A stretch of 64,000 nucleotides of DNA from Gammaproteobacteria bacterium (GTDB lineage Bacteria > Pseudomonadota > Gammaproteobacteria > HTCC5015): NCBI GenBank assembly GCA_026004975.1, contig BPKE01000001.1, forward strand, positions 685,788 through 749,787, in the 5' to 3' direction. Below, one piece after another: positions 40,958-50,719 of this stretch. A program made the translations under genes and the position numbers. The notes under the pieces are model-generated. The model was not told the origin of the DNA. It was given only the letters and a program-made list of their open reading frames with translations, and did not search any database. The number at the start of each line of letters is the position of its first letter. Position 1 is the stretch's first letter.

Positions 40958-41629
40958 TCAGGACAAAAACAGGCGGGTGTACTGGCGCTCGTGCCAGGCG
41001 CTGGCCAGCGCCTGGCGCGGATTGCTGCGCCCGATGTCGTCGTCGGCCAGCGCCGCACCGCTTTCGACCGCCTGCGGAATGCGCCCGCCGAGCGCGAACA
41101 GCAGCCGCTGGCCGGCGCTCTGGCCGAGCGGCACGAGCTTGATTGCGGCGGTGACCAGGTTTTCGCACACGCTCCACGCGTGGCCGCAGGCGGCCGTCCG
41201 CTCCGGCACGCCCCAATGGGCGGCGGCGGCCATGAAGGCGACCAGGAACGAGGGCGTCTCGGGCGCGAAGTCGAGCGTGACCGGCACATCGAGCTGCGGC
41301 AGCAGGCGCCACAGCGCGGCGCCCAGGCGGCGTTCCTCGGCGCGCAGCTCGGCGGTCTCGCGCGCCGCGATCAGCCGCGCGTTCCAGTACCGCAAGGCAT
41401 CGTCGTCGCCGGCACGCCAGGCGCGGTGGACGCGCAGACCGATCGGCACCTCCAGCGCCGCGGCGCCGTGTTCGAGCTGGCCGGCGATCCACTCCAGCGT
41501 GCTCGCCTCGTCGCGCACCCAGCCGCGCTCGACGGCCGTCTCCAGGCCCTGGGAGTGGCCGTAAGCGCCCACCGGCAACGCCGGGCTGATCAACTGCCAG
41601 AGCCGCAGCGCCGGCTCAATCGTGCTCAT
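40958..41629 (-). CDS. ureF: Urease accessory protein UreF
   Basis: UreF forms the activation complex with UreD and UreG on apo-urease. The 223-residue all-helical protein starts [31 protein letters not shown], a conserved UreF opening, with [11 protein letters not shown] and [21 protein letters not shown] toward the C-terminus. The ATG lies inside the ureE 3' end (14-base overlap). Confidence 0.94.
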   Translation of the reverse strand: MSTIEPALRLWQLISPALPVGAYGHSQGLETAVERGWVRDEASTLEWIAGQLEHGAAALEVPIGLRVHRAWRAGDDDALRYWNARLIAARETAELRAEERRLGAALWRLLPQLDVPVTLDFAPETPSFLVAFMAAAAHWGVPERTAACGHAWSVCENLVTAAIKLVPLGQSAGQRLLFALGGRIPQAVESGAALADDDIGRSNPRQALASAWHERQYTRLFLS

Positions 41630-42062
41630 GCCGGCCCGCCGCGGCCGACCAGGGGCCCGACTCGGGTTCGAAAGGCGCCTGCTCGCGGCGCGGATCACCC
41701 CCCAAGCGGCGCACCATGTCGTCGAGCACGTCGTCCGCCGCGTAACGCAACCAGCCCGCACCGATCTGCAGCGGGACATGGCGGTTACCGAGATGGTAGG
41801 CGAGGCGTGCGAGTTGCTCGGCGTCCGCGGCGGGCACGGTGCTCACCGCCTCGGCCGCGGCGACCACCCGCACCCGCAGGCCGTCGTCGCTGCCGAGCAC
41901 GTCGCCGTCGCGCAGCAGCGTGCCGCGCGGCAGATGCAGCATGGCGCTGCGGCCGTCGTCGAGCCGCACGCGGCCGCGACTGCGCGCGCGCTCGGCCTGG
42001 GCGAGGGTGAGGGTGGTGTGCGCGGCGGCGGCGCCGCGCTCGAGGCGCGTCAAGACGTGCAC
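41616..42062 (-). CDS. ureE: Urease accessory nickel chaperone UreE
   Basis: UreE delivers nickel. Its 148 residues have the peptide-binding N-domain ([31 protein letters not shown]) and the metal-binding C-domain with [13 protein letters not shown]. The long His-rich tail of Klebsiella UreE is missing: only HEHD remains at the end, so extra nickel storage is limited. It lies between ureC and ureF with 4 bases and a 14-base overlap. Confidence 0.93.
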   Translation of the reverse strand: MHVLTRLERGAAAAHTTLTLAQAERARSRGRVRLDDGRSAMLHLPRGTLLRDGDVLGSDDGLRVRVVAAAEAVSTVPAADAEQLARLAYHLGNRHVPLQIGAGWLRYAADDVLDDMVRRLGGDPRREQAPFEPESGPWSAAAGRHEHD

Positions 42063-42066
42063 GGCT

Positions 42067-43770
<1,704 letters not shown>

Positions 43771-43774
<4 letters not shown>

Positions 43775-44094
43775 GTGTCGCCTTCCGTGTCCAGCGGCCC
43801 CTGCACCCGGGCGTTGAAGCCCCAGACCTCGCGCCGGCCGGCGTAGGGCACCAGGCGCACGGTGCGCGACTGGCCCGGCTCGAAACGCACGGCCGTGCCG
43901 GCGGGGATGTCCAGCCGCCGGCCGCGGGCGGCCTCGCGGTCGAATTGCAAAGCGCGGTTGGTCTCGAAAAAGTGATAATGCGAGCCGACCTGGATCGGCC
44001 GGTCGCCGGTGTTCACGACCGTCACCGTCACCGCGTCGCGGCCGGCGTTCAGCTCCAGCTCGCCGTCTTCGGGCAACAGCTCTCCGGGGATCAT
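43771..44094 (-). CDS. ureB: Urease beta subunit UreB
   Basis: A 107-residue structural subunit. It starts [19 protein letters not shown] and contains [30 protein letters not shown] and [38 protein letters not shown], the complete UreB pattern. It lies 10 bases after ureA and overlaps ureC. Separate ureA and ureB genes are typical of proteobacteria other than Helicobacter. Confidence 0.97.
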
Positions 44095-44104
44095 CGCCGT
44101 CGCC

Positions 44105-44407
44105 TCAGCGGATGGGATCGTGGATCGTCACCAGCTTGGTGCCGTCCGGGAAGGTCGCCTCGACCTGCACCTCGTGCAGCATCTCGGCGACACCGTCCAT
44201 GACGTCCTCGGCGCCGAGCAGGCGCGTTCCGTAATCCATCAGCTCGGCGACCGACTTGCCTTCGCGGGCGCCTTCCATCACCGCGCAGGTGATGTAGGCG
44301 ACCGCTTCCGGGTAGTTGAGCTTCAGGCCGCGTGCCTTGCGCCGTTCGGCGAGCAGGCCGGCGGCGAACACGAGCAACTTGTCTTTTTCACGCGGGGTCA
44401 ATTCCAT
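44105..44407 (-). CDS. ureA: Urease gamma subunit UreA
   Basis: A 100-residue subunit: [57 protein letters not shown], and [23 protein letters not shown]. All are invariant-type UreA features. The 62-base gap to ureD contains GGTGC-type repeats but no promoter I would defend. A GGAGGCGG ribosome site precedes the ATG. Confidence 0.97.
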   Translation of the reverse strand: MELTPREKDKLLVFAAGLLAERRKARGLKLNYPEAVAYITCAVMEGAREGKSVAELMDYGTRLLGAEDVMDGVAEMLHEVQVEATFPDGTKLVTIHDPIR

Positions 44408-44469
44408 CTCGAACCGCCTCCGCTTCTCTTGCACCAGATTGGAACAAGCGCACCAAAAAAGAGCGCATG

Positions 44470-45342
44470 TCACGTCGACCAAATGCGCGGTTCGATCGGC
44501 GTGGGACCGTCCTCCAAGCGGCGGGCGATCGACCACAACGCCGTGAACGCCGCGCGCGCGCGTTCGATGTCGCGGCCAAGGTAGCGACAAACCACGAGAC
44601 CGTCAATACACGTCACCGCGGCGTTTTCGGCCTCACCCGCAAGGCCCTCGCGCCAGACGTCGAGCAGCGTCTCGGGCCAACCGTAAGCGAGCAACGTGCC
44701 GAGCACCGGCGCGCCGTTCAAACCCCAGAAGGCGTCGAGAAACGGCGCGCCACCCTCGGCGCAGAAACGCTCGTCGAGCAGCAAGCGGTCGTCGTGGTAG
44801 ACCACGCAACGCTGCACGAAGCGGCCGCTGCGAAAGCGTTCGCCGGCGGCGTAGCGTCCCAGGCAAAGCCATTCCCAGGCGATCATGCGCGCGCCGGCGG
44901 CCAAGTGCAGAACCGTTTCCGTTTCGGCCCGCGCGCCGTCGAACACGATCGCTTCCTGGGGCAGCCATTCCAGCACCGCCCCGTCGGCGACCGACAGGCG
45001 TTGCCGCAAGCGCGCCGTGCGCCCGTCGCTGCGATAGAACTTGTTCGCCGCCGGCGTGGTGAACAACACCCGTGCCTGGGCCTCGATGCGCGCTTCGATG
45101 TGCAAGCGGTCGCCCGGCGCGACGCCGCCGGGCGGATGCAGCACATACACGTGGCAACGGCCGTCGCCCGGATGAAACGGTTTCTGCACCCGCAAGGGAC
45201 CGCGATGACGGCTTTCGAGCAACGCCGTGCGCCCGCGCCGTACCCCGGCGCGTACCTCGAGCCGCGCCGCCCAGTGACCGGGCGCATCGTCCATGTCGGC
45301 GGGCGTACCGGCGGCCGACGGCAGCGGCTCGGTGATACTCAT
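44470..45342 (-). CDS. ureD: Urease accessory protein UreD
   Basis: UreD is the scaffold that binds apo-urease during nickel loading. The 290-residue protein shows [79 protein letters not shown] and [15 protein letters not shown], the conserved blocks in order. Its ATG overlaps the stop of the upstream lipoprotein gene (ATGA), tying that gene to the urease operon. Confidence 0.95.
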   Translation of the reverse strand: MSITEPLPSAAGTPADMDDAPGHWAARLEVRAGVRRGRTALLESRHRGPLRVQKPFHPGDGRCHVYVLHPPGGVAPGDRLHIEARIEAQARVLFTTPAANKFYRSDGRTARLRQRLSVADGAVLEWLPQEAIVFDGARAETETVLHLAAGARMIAWEWLCLGRYAAGERFRSGRFVQRCVVYHDDRLLLDERFCAEGGAPFLDAFWGLNGAPVLGTLLAYGWPETLLDVWREGLAGEAENAAVTCIDGLVVCRYLGRDIERARAAFTALWSIARRLEDGPTPIEPRIWST

Positions 45343-45929
45343 TCGACACCCGTGCGTTCGGCGCAAAGCGTCTTCTCGGCGAGCACGCGTCGCCATGCCG
45401 CGGCCGGATCGAAGCCGGCCGGCGGCCGCGGATCGACCGTGCCGAGAATGGCGTCCATGCCATGGGCGATCATATAGTCCGGCGCGTAGCGGGGCGGCCC
45501 CAGGGCGGCGAAATCCCTGTACAAGTCCGCCGGCCAGCCGCCGGATGTGAACGCGAAGATGTGCTCGACGAATGCGGCCTTGCGCGCCTCGGGAAGGCCG
45601 TCCAAGAGGTCGGCCATCATGGCCGTCACGACCTGATGGGCGGTCTGGTCGCGCACCCGTTCCACGTCGTAGAACGCGAAGGCGTAAAACGCGAACAGCA
45701 GTCGCCCGGCCCGCTCGATCTCGTCGTGCTCGAGGCAATCGCGCAAGGCGCTGATCAACTCGGGCGGGGTGTGATCGAGCCGGACCGCCGTCACCTCCAT
45801 GCAAGCGAACGGCTCGGCGGCGGCGAACGACGCGCCCGCGACAGAGACGCTGCGCGAGGACGGTGGCGGCGCACAGGCACACATCCACAACACCCACAGC
45901 AGCGCCGCGCATCTCTCGATCGTGGGCAT
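45339..45929 (-). CDS. Predicted lipoprotein at the head of the urease operon
   Basis: A 196-residue protein I do not recognise. The N-terminus MPTIERCAALLWVLWMCACAPPPSS looks like a lipoprotein signal, with the modified cysteine probably at residue 17 or 19; the lipobox is not canonical. The rest is helical with CMEVTAVRLDHTPPELISALRDCLEHDEIERAG, an aromatic run LLFAFYAFAFYDVERV and a Pro-rich end. Two cysteines (in ACMEV and RDCLE) could pair. Its stop overlaps the ureD start, so it is co-translated with urease maturation genes. A role in nickel or urea handling in the envelope is inference only. Confidence 0.62.
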   Translation of the reverse strand: MPTIERCAALLWVLWMCACAPPPSSRSVSVAGASFAAAEPFACMEVTAVRLDHTPPELISALRDCLEHDEIERAGRLLFAFYAFAFYDVERVRDQTAHQVVTAMMADLLDGLPEARKAAFVEHIFAFTSGGWPADLYRDFAALGPPRYAPDYMIAHGMDAILGTVDPRPPAGFDPAAAWRRVLAEKTLCAERTGVE

Positions 45930-46006
45930 GGTAACTCCGCCTTGCGTCGTGCATCTCGATCGGCCAAAGATAGCAGAATACGCGGTCGACGCCTGCTTTC
46001 GGCTGA

Positions 46007-46012
46007 TACAAT
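46007..46012 (+). promoter_or_regulatory. Candidate -10 element of sbcB (leaderless)
   Basis: TACAAT ends seven bases before the sbcB ATG. Initiation at the usual distance would start the RNA at or next to the A of the ATG. No Shine-Dalgarno sequence is present. Confidence 0.5.
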
Positions 46013-46019
46013 CGGGCGC

Positions 46020-47460
46020 ATGGCCGCCACCACCATCTACTGGCACGATTACGAAACGTCCGGCACCGACCCGGCCCGCGACCGGCCGGTCCAGTTCGCG
46101 GGGCTGCGCACCGGCCTGGACCTCGAACCGGTGGGCGAACCGCTGGTGATCTACTGCCGCCCCGCCCCGGACCGGCTGATGCACGCCGAGGCCTGCCTGG
46201 TGACGGGCATCACGCCGCAGGAGGCGGCGGCGCGCGGCGTCAACGAGGCGCAGCTTCATCGCCCGCATCCACGCGGAACTGGCCCGCCCGGGCACCTGTT
46301 CGGCCGGCTACAACTCGCTGCGCTTCGACGAAGAGTTCACGCGTTTCACGCTGTACCGCAACCTCTACGACCCCTACGCGCGCGAGTGGCAGAACGGCAA
46401 CGCGCGCTGGGACTTGATCGACGCGCTGCGCATGGGCTTCGCGCTGCGGCCCGACGGCATCGCCTGGCCGCGCCGCGACGGCGGCGAGCCCGACTTCCGC
46501 CTGGAGGCGCTGAGCGCGGCGAACGACCTGCAGCACGAGCAGGCCCACGACGCGCTCAGCGACGTGCGCGCGACCATCGCGCTGGCGCGCCTGCTGCGCC
46601 GCGCGCAGCCGCGCCTCTACGCCCACGCCTGGTCGTTGCGCGACAAGCGCGCCGCGGCCCGCTGGCTCGACCCCGCTGCGCCGCGGCCGGTCGTGCACAG
46701 TTCCGGCAAGTTCCCGGCGCGCCACGCCTGCACCTCGATCGTGCTGCCGCTCGCGCGGCACCCGGTGAACCGCAATGCGGTGATCGTCGCCGACCTGCGC
46801 CACGATCCCGAGGCGTTGATCCGCGCCGACGCCGACACCCTCGCCGCGCGCTTGTTCCTTCCCAAGGAAGAGCTGCCGGAGGGCGAGGACCGCTATCCGC
46901 TCAAGCTCGTCCACTTGAACAAGAGCCCGATGCTGGCGCCGATCGACACCCTGGACGAAGCCGCCTGGCGGCGCCTGGCGCTCGACCCGGACACCGTCGC
47001 GGCGCGCGCCCGCCGCTTGCTGGAAGACGCCGACCTGCCGCGGCGGCTGGCCGCCGCGCATCTCGCCAACCCCTACGCGGGGCCGGGCGACCCGGAGCTC
47101 GACCTGTACGGCGGCCTGTACGACGACGCCGACCGGCGCCTGCTCACGCGCCTGCGCGACACCCCGCCCGAGGCCTTGCCGCCCGCGCCGCCCTTTGCCG
47201 ACCCGCGCCTGCCCGAGCTGTATTTCCGCTACCGCGCGCGCAACTGGCCCGAGCACCTCGACGAGGCCGAGCGTGCGCGCTGGCGCGCCCATTGCGCGCG
47301 GGTGTTGCACGACCCCGCCTTCGGCCGCACGCTCGACGCCCACCGCGCGCGCATCGCCGAGCTGCGTGCCGAACACGCCGGCGATGCGCGCGCCCTCGCC
47401 CTGCTCGACGCGCTGTCGGAACACCTCGAATCGGTCGCGGCCTGGATCGCGGGCGATTGA
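46020..47460 (+). CDS. sbcB: Exodeoxyribonuclease I (one frameshift)
   Basis: Exonuclease I degrades single-stranded DNA 3' to 5' in repair and recombination. The DEDD exonuclease start is TIYWHDYETSGTDPARDRPVQFAGLRT (Asp and Glu metal ligands), then SAGYNSLRFDEEFTR, RWDLIDALRMGFALRPDGI and the last acidic pair in HEQAHDALSDVRATI. An extra base near 46253 breaks the frame just before FIARIHAELARPGTC. Corrected length is 479 residues, as in E. coli. The C-terminal domain (YFRYRARNWPEHLDEAE) is intact. Confidence 0.9.
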
Positions 47461-47467
47461 CGCCCTA

Positions 47468-48457
47468 TCAAACCGGCAGCGCCTCGCGCCCGTGCGGCGC
47501 GTCCAGATCCAGGACCGGGCCCTTGGGCACGATGCGGCTGGGGTTGATCCAGTCGTGACTGTAGTAATAGTGCGCCTTGATGTGGTCGAAGCGCACCGTT
47601 TCGGCGACGCCGGGATGCTGGTAGAGATCCCGCAGATACGGCCCGAGCCGCGGGTAATCGGCGATGCGCCGCAGATTGCACTTGAAGTGCCCGTAATACA
47701 CCGCGTCGAAACGCACCAGCGTGGTGAACAAGCGCCAGTCGGCCTCGGTCACGCCGCCGCGCACCAGGTAACGCTGTCCGGCCAGGCGGGCGTCGAGCGC
47801 GTCGAGGGTCGCGAACAATTGGTCGAAGGCGCGCTCGTAGGCGGCCTGGCGGCCGGCGAAACCGCAGCGGTATACGCCGTTGTTGACGGCGTCGTAGACC
47901 CGGGCGTTGATCGCCTCGATCTCGGCACGCTTGTCCAGCGGGCAGAAGTCCGGCCCGCGGGCGCCGCAATCACCGAAGGCGTGATCGAACATGCGGATGA
48001 TCTCGGAGGATTCGTTGTTGACGATCGTCTGAAGGCGCTTGTCCCACAACACCGGCACCGTGACGCGGCCCGTGTAGTCCGGCTTGGCCTTCACGTACAG
48101 CTCGTGCAGATACCGCAGGCCGTAGAGCGGCTCGGCCTGCGTGCCGAAACGCGGGTCCGGCTCGAACGTCCAGCCCTGCTCGAGCATGTGCGGGTGCACG
48201 ACGCTCATCCCCACGCAGGCTTCGAGCCCCTTGAGCTTGCGGTAAAGGATCGTGCGGTGCGCCCAGGGGCAGGCATAAGAGACATAGAGATGATAACGCC
48301 CCGGCTCGGCCTTGAAGCCGGGCCGCCCGTCCGGTCCCGGCCGGCCGTCGGGCGTGATCCAGCCGCGGAACCGCGACGCCTCGCGCACGAACTCGCCGCC
48401 ATGCGCCTCGGTGTCGTAGCCGCGCGGATGCCAGCGCCCGTCGATCAACACCCCCAT
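47468..48457 (-). CDS. yqjG: Glutathionyl-hydroquinone reductase (YqjG/PcpF-type GST)
   Basis: A 329-residue Xi-class glutathione transferase. The active cysteine is in YVSYACPWAHRTILYRKLKGL; RGWITPDGRPGPDG precedes it, and VPVLWDKRLQTIVNNESSEIIRMFD forms the glutathione-binding part. The C-terminal helical domain has TEADWRLFTTLVRFDAVYYGHFKCN and HYYYSHDWINPSRIVPKGP, typical of the family. It removes glutathione from glutathionyl-hydroquinones in the cytoplasm. It is convergent with sbcB, 7 bases apart. Confidence 0.93.
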   Translation of the reverse strand: MGVLIDGRWHPRGYDTEAHGGEFVREASRFRGWITPDGRPGPDGRPGFKAEPGRYHLYVSYACPWAHRTILYRKLKGLEACVGMSVVHPHMLEQGWTFEPDPRFGTQAEPLYGLRYLHELYVKAKPDYTGRVTVPVLWDKRLQTIVNNESSEIIRMFDHAFGDCGARGPDFCPLDKRAEIEAINARVYDAVNNGVYRCGFAGRQAAYERAFDQLFATLDALDARLAGQRYLVRGGVTEADWRLFTTLVRFDAVYYGHFKCNLRRIADYPRLGPYLRDLYQHPGVAETVRFDHIKAHYYYSHDWINPSRIVPKGPVLDLDAPHGREALPV

Positions 48458-48580
48458 CGTTTCGCTTCCCGTCGGCGCCGCCGCCCGCGGCGATGGGGGC
48501 ATTGTAACGCAGCAGCTCTGCTTGCCGCCGCATTGCCCGGCGGGCACAATGCGGTGCAAAATCCAAGGAGGGAGCCGCCC

Positions 48581-49690
48581 GTGTTCGACAGCCACGACCG
48601 CCGCCGTTTGCGCGTGTTCCTGTTCGCCTTGTTTCTCGCCGTTGCGATCACCCCGGCCGGCGCCTCCGACCACGCCGACCCGATGTGGCTGCGCGACATG
48701 AACAGTGACCTGACCGGCCTGTTCGTGTTTGCGCGCGAGAACCGGCTGGTCGCCGTGATCGGGCTGCACCGCGCCCTGCGTTCGGGCCCGCCCTACGACC
48801 TCGTGGGCCGCCGCTACCGCCTGTTCTTCGACCTGCACAGCCCGGTGCGCTTCGACGAGCCGCAGGACGTCCTGCGTTACGGCGGCACGGTCGTCGACCC
48901 GGCGGGCATCGCCCCCGACGTGTCGCTGAGCTTCACGCTCGACGACGACGCCCGGCTCGCCGGGCACGAGGTCGAAGGCTTGTCGGACACGCGCGGCCTG
49001 CGCCTGTGGGCCGGCCTGCGCGACGACCCGTTCATCCTGCCGCGCTTCTTCGGCACCAACGTCATCGCCATCGTCGCCGAAATCCCCTTCGACGCCTTCC
49101 CCGGCGCGCCGCGCACCTTCCTCGCCTGGGCGACCGCCGAGCGCGACGGCCGCCAGGTCGACCACGTCGGGCGGGCCAACCGGACCATGCTGCCGCGCTT
49201 CGAGCTGCTCAACACTCTGCCGCCCAGCGAACACGTGGCGGCGCTGCGGGCGCGCCACGAGCACCCCGGCCTGATCGAAGACCTCGAGCGGGTGTTCGTC
49301 TCGCCGCTGTTCGCGATGCGCCGCTACGACCTCGCCCCCGACGTGCTCATCTTCGACCGCGACCGCCCGCCGGGCTACCCCAACGGCCGGCGCCTGGAAG
49401 ACGACGTCGCGGACCTGAGCTGCCGCCTGGGCGACTGCCTGCTGTGGGAACTGTCCTTCGTCGATTCGGCCGCCTGGCCGCGGCCGCGGCGCAACGACAA
49501 GCCCTTCCTGAACGATTTCCCGTATCTCGCCGAACCGTGGCCGCCGAGCGCGGCGCCGCCGCAGCCGGCGCTCACCCTGCGCAGCCGGCTCCTGCTCGGC
49601 GCGCTGGCGCTGGGGCTGCTGTTCTTCTACGCCCTGCCCTGGTGGCTGTACCTGCGCGCGCGACGCGCCGCGGCGGGGGCGCGCGGATGA
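48581..49690 (+). CDS. DUF4331-like exported protein with C-terminal membrane anchor
   Basis: A 369-residue protein beginning with GTG and a good ribosome site (AAGGAGGG). A signal peptide (RRLRVFLFALFLAVAITPAGA) is followed by SDHADPMWLRDMNSDLTGLFVFAREN, which resembles the DUF4331 opening where a Ser-Asp-His and a later Asp occur. The core is beta-rich (YRLFFDLHSPVRFDEP, VSLSFTLDDDARL, FFGTNVIAIVAEIPFDAF). Near the end, RSRLLLGALALGLLFFYALPWWLYL is a membrane helix with a basic tail. Most of the protein therefore faces the periplasm. Function unknown. It overlaps the MscS gene by ATGA. Confidence 0.68.
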   Translation: MFDSHDRRRLRVFLFALFLAVAITPAGASDHADPMWLRDMNSDLTGLFVFARENRLVAVIGLHRALRSGPPYDLVGRRYRLFFDLHSPVRFDEPQDVLRYGGTVVDPAGIAPDVSLSFTLDDDARLAGHEVEGLSDTRGLRLWAGLRDDPFILPRFFGTNVIAIVAEIPFDAFPGAPRTFLAWATAERDGRQVDHVGRANRTMLPRFELLNTLPPSEHVAALRARHEHPGLIEDLERVFVSPLFAMRRYDLAPDVLIFDRDRPPGYPNGRRLEDDVADLSCRLGDCLLWELSFVDSAAWPRPRRNDKPFLNDFPYLAEPWPPSAAPPQPALTLRSRLLLGALALGLLFFYALPWWLYLRARRAAAGARG

Positions 49691-50175
49691 ACACGCTGCT
49701 CGGCTGGACGGAAAAGGCGCTGCTCGCCGCCCTGGTGCTGGGACTGTCGATCGGCCTGGGGGCGCTGCTCGGCGCGCTGGTGCGGCGCCTCGGGCGCCAG
49801 CAAAGCGTGCAGCGCAACCGCGTCTACCGGCTGCTCGCCGGCAGCCTGAACACGCTCACCGTCACCGTCGGCGCGGTCTGCGCGCTGGGCACCCTGGGGG
49901 TGAACGTCACCGCCCTGATCGCCGGTCTCGGCTTGACCGGTTTCGCGCTGGGGATGGCGCTCAAGGACGCGGTCGCCAACCTCGTCGCCGGCCTGCTGAT
50001 CGTCGTCTATGCGCCCTTCGACATCGACGACTGGATCGAAACCGCGGGGGTGGCCGGCCGCGTCGCCGACATCGACCTGCGCTACGTCACCCTTCAAACC
50101 GCCGAGGGTGAACGCATTTTGGTGCCCAACGGCCAGTTTCTGACCAGCATCATCCGCCGACGGCCGGCGGCCTAG
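49687..50175 (+). CDS. Small MscS-family mechanosensitive channel
   Basis: A 162-residue protein, short for MscS (E. coli 286). Hydrophobic helices are at about residues 11-32 and 55-77. The pore helix is VTALIAGLGLTGFALGMALKDAVANLVAGLLIV, with the Gly/Ala packing pattern of TM3, followed by the beta domain FDIDDWIETAGVAGRVADIDLRYVTLQTAEGERILVPNGQFLTSII. The alpha-beta C-terminal domain that forms the cage is missing, ending at RRRPAA. It is translationally coupled to the DUF4331-like gene. Confidence 0.82.
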   Translation: MNTLLGWTEKALLAALVLGLSIGLGALLGALVRRLGRQQSVQRNRVYRLLAGSLNTLTVTVGAVCALGTLGVNVTALIAGLGLTGFALGMALKDAVANLVAGLLIVVYAPFDIDDWIETAGVAGRVADIDLRYVTLQTAEGERILVPNGQFLTSIIRRRPAA

Positions 50176-50198
50176 CGCCGCCGGCCGAGCGTGCGGCC

Positions 50199-50630
50199 TC
50201 AAGCACCCAGGGCCGGGCAGGCCAGGGCCGCCAGGCGCACGATCCACACGACGTAGATCACCACCTGCACGAAGAAGAAGGCGAAACGCAGGCCGATCGC
50301 CGCCGCCGAACCCGAGGCGATGTGCACCAGCGACTGCGCGATGCGCGCCGCCAGGAACGGCCAGGCCAGCGGATCGAGCAGCGCCGTGGCGCCGGCGGCC
50401 TGGGCGACCAGCACCAGGCCGGCCAGCAGCGGCAGGTTCTCGACGCAGTTGGCATGGGCCCGGGCGACGCGCGCCACCACCGGCCCGAGCTCGCTGCCCT
50501 GGGGCGTGAACTCGGTCGGCGAACGCCCCCGGACGAAGGCGTGGTACAGGCGGGGCACGCCGATGCCGACCACGACCAGCAACAACGTCCAGGCGCAGAA
50601 ACCGAGCAAAACGACGTGAATCGTGCTCAT
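50199..50630 (-). CDS. MAPEG-family membrane protein
   Basis: A 143-residue four-helix membrane protein of the eicosanoid/glutathione (MAPEG) family. Typical features are the first helix LLGFCAWTLLLVVVGIGVPRLY, then RVARAHANCVENLPLLAGLVLVAQAAG (the ENLP motif), the segment PFLAARIAQSLVHIASG with the RxxxxxxH pattern, and a last helix. In bacteria these proteins are often glutathione-linked detoxification enzymes or have no known role. It stands alone, divergent from lhr. Confidence 0.82.
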   Translation of the reverse strand: MSTIHVVLLGFCAWTLLLVVVGIGVPRLYHAFVRGRSPTEFTPQGSELGPVVARVARAHANCVENLPLLAGLVLVAQAAGATALLDPLAWPFLAARIAQSLVHIASGSAAAIGLRFAFFFVQVVIYVVWIVRLAALACPALGA

Positions 50631-50707
50631 GACTCGTCCTCCGACGGCGGATCCGCCGCCAGCGTAACACGCCCCGCCGCCGGCCGGGAGCGGCCGGCGG
50701 CGCCTGC

Positions 50708-50713
50708 TACAAT
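50708..50713 (+). promoter_or_regulatory. Candidate -10 element of lhr (leaderless)
   Basis: TACAAT is followed by only six bases (CCGGCG) before the lhr ATG. This spacing predicts a transcript that begins at or next to the start codon. No ribosome-binding site is present. Confidence 0.5.
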
Positions 50714-50719
50714 CCGGCG

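Noticed and set aside
44408-44469. Sigma-54 promoter before ureA
   Set aside because: CTGGTGCAAGAGAAGC has the GG and GC spacing but the -12 element lacks TTGC; too weak to support.
45930-46019. Sigma-54 promoter before the urease lipoprotein gene
   Set aside because: TTGGCCGATCGAGATGC has GG and GC one base too far apart.
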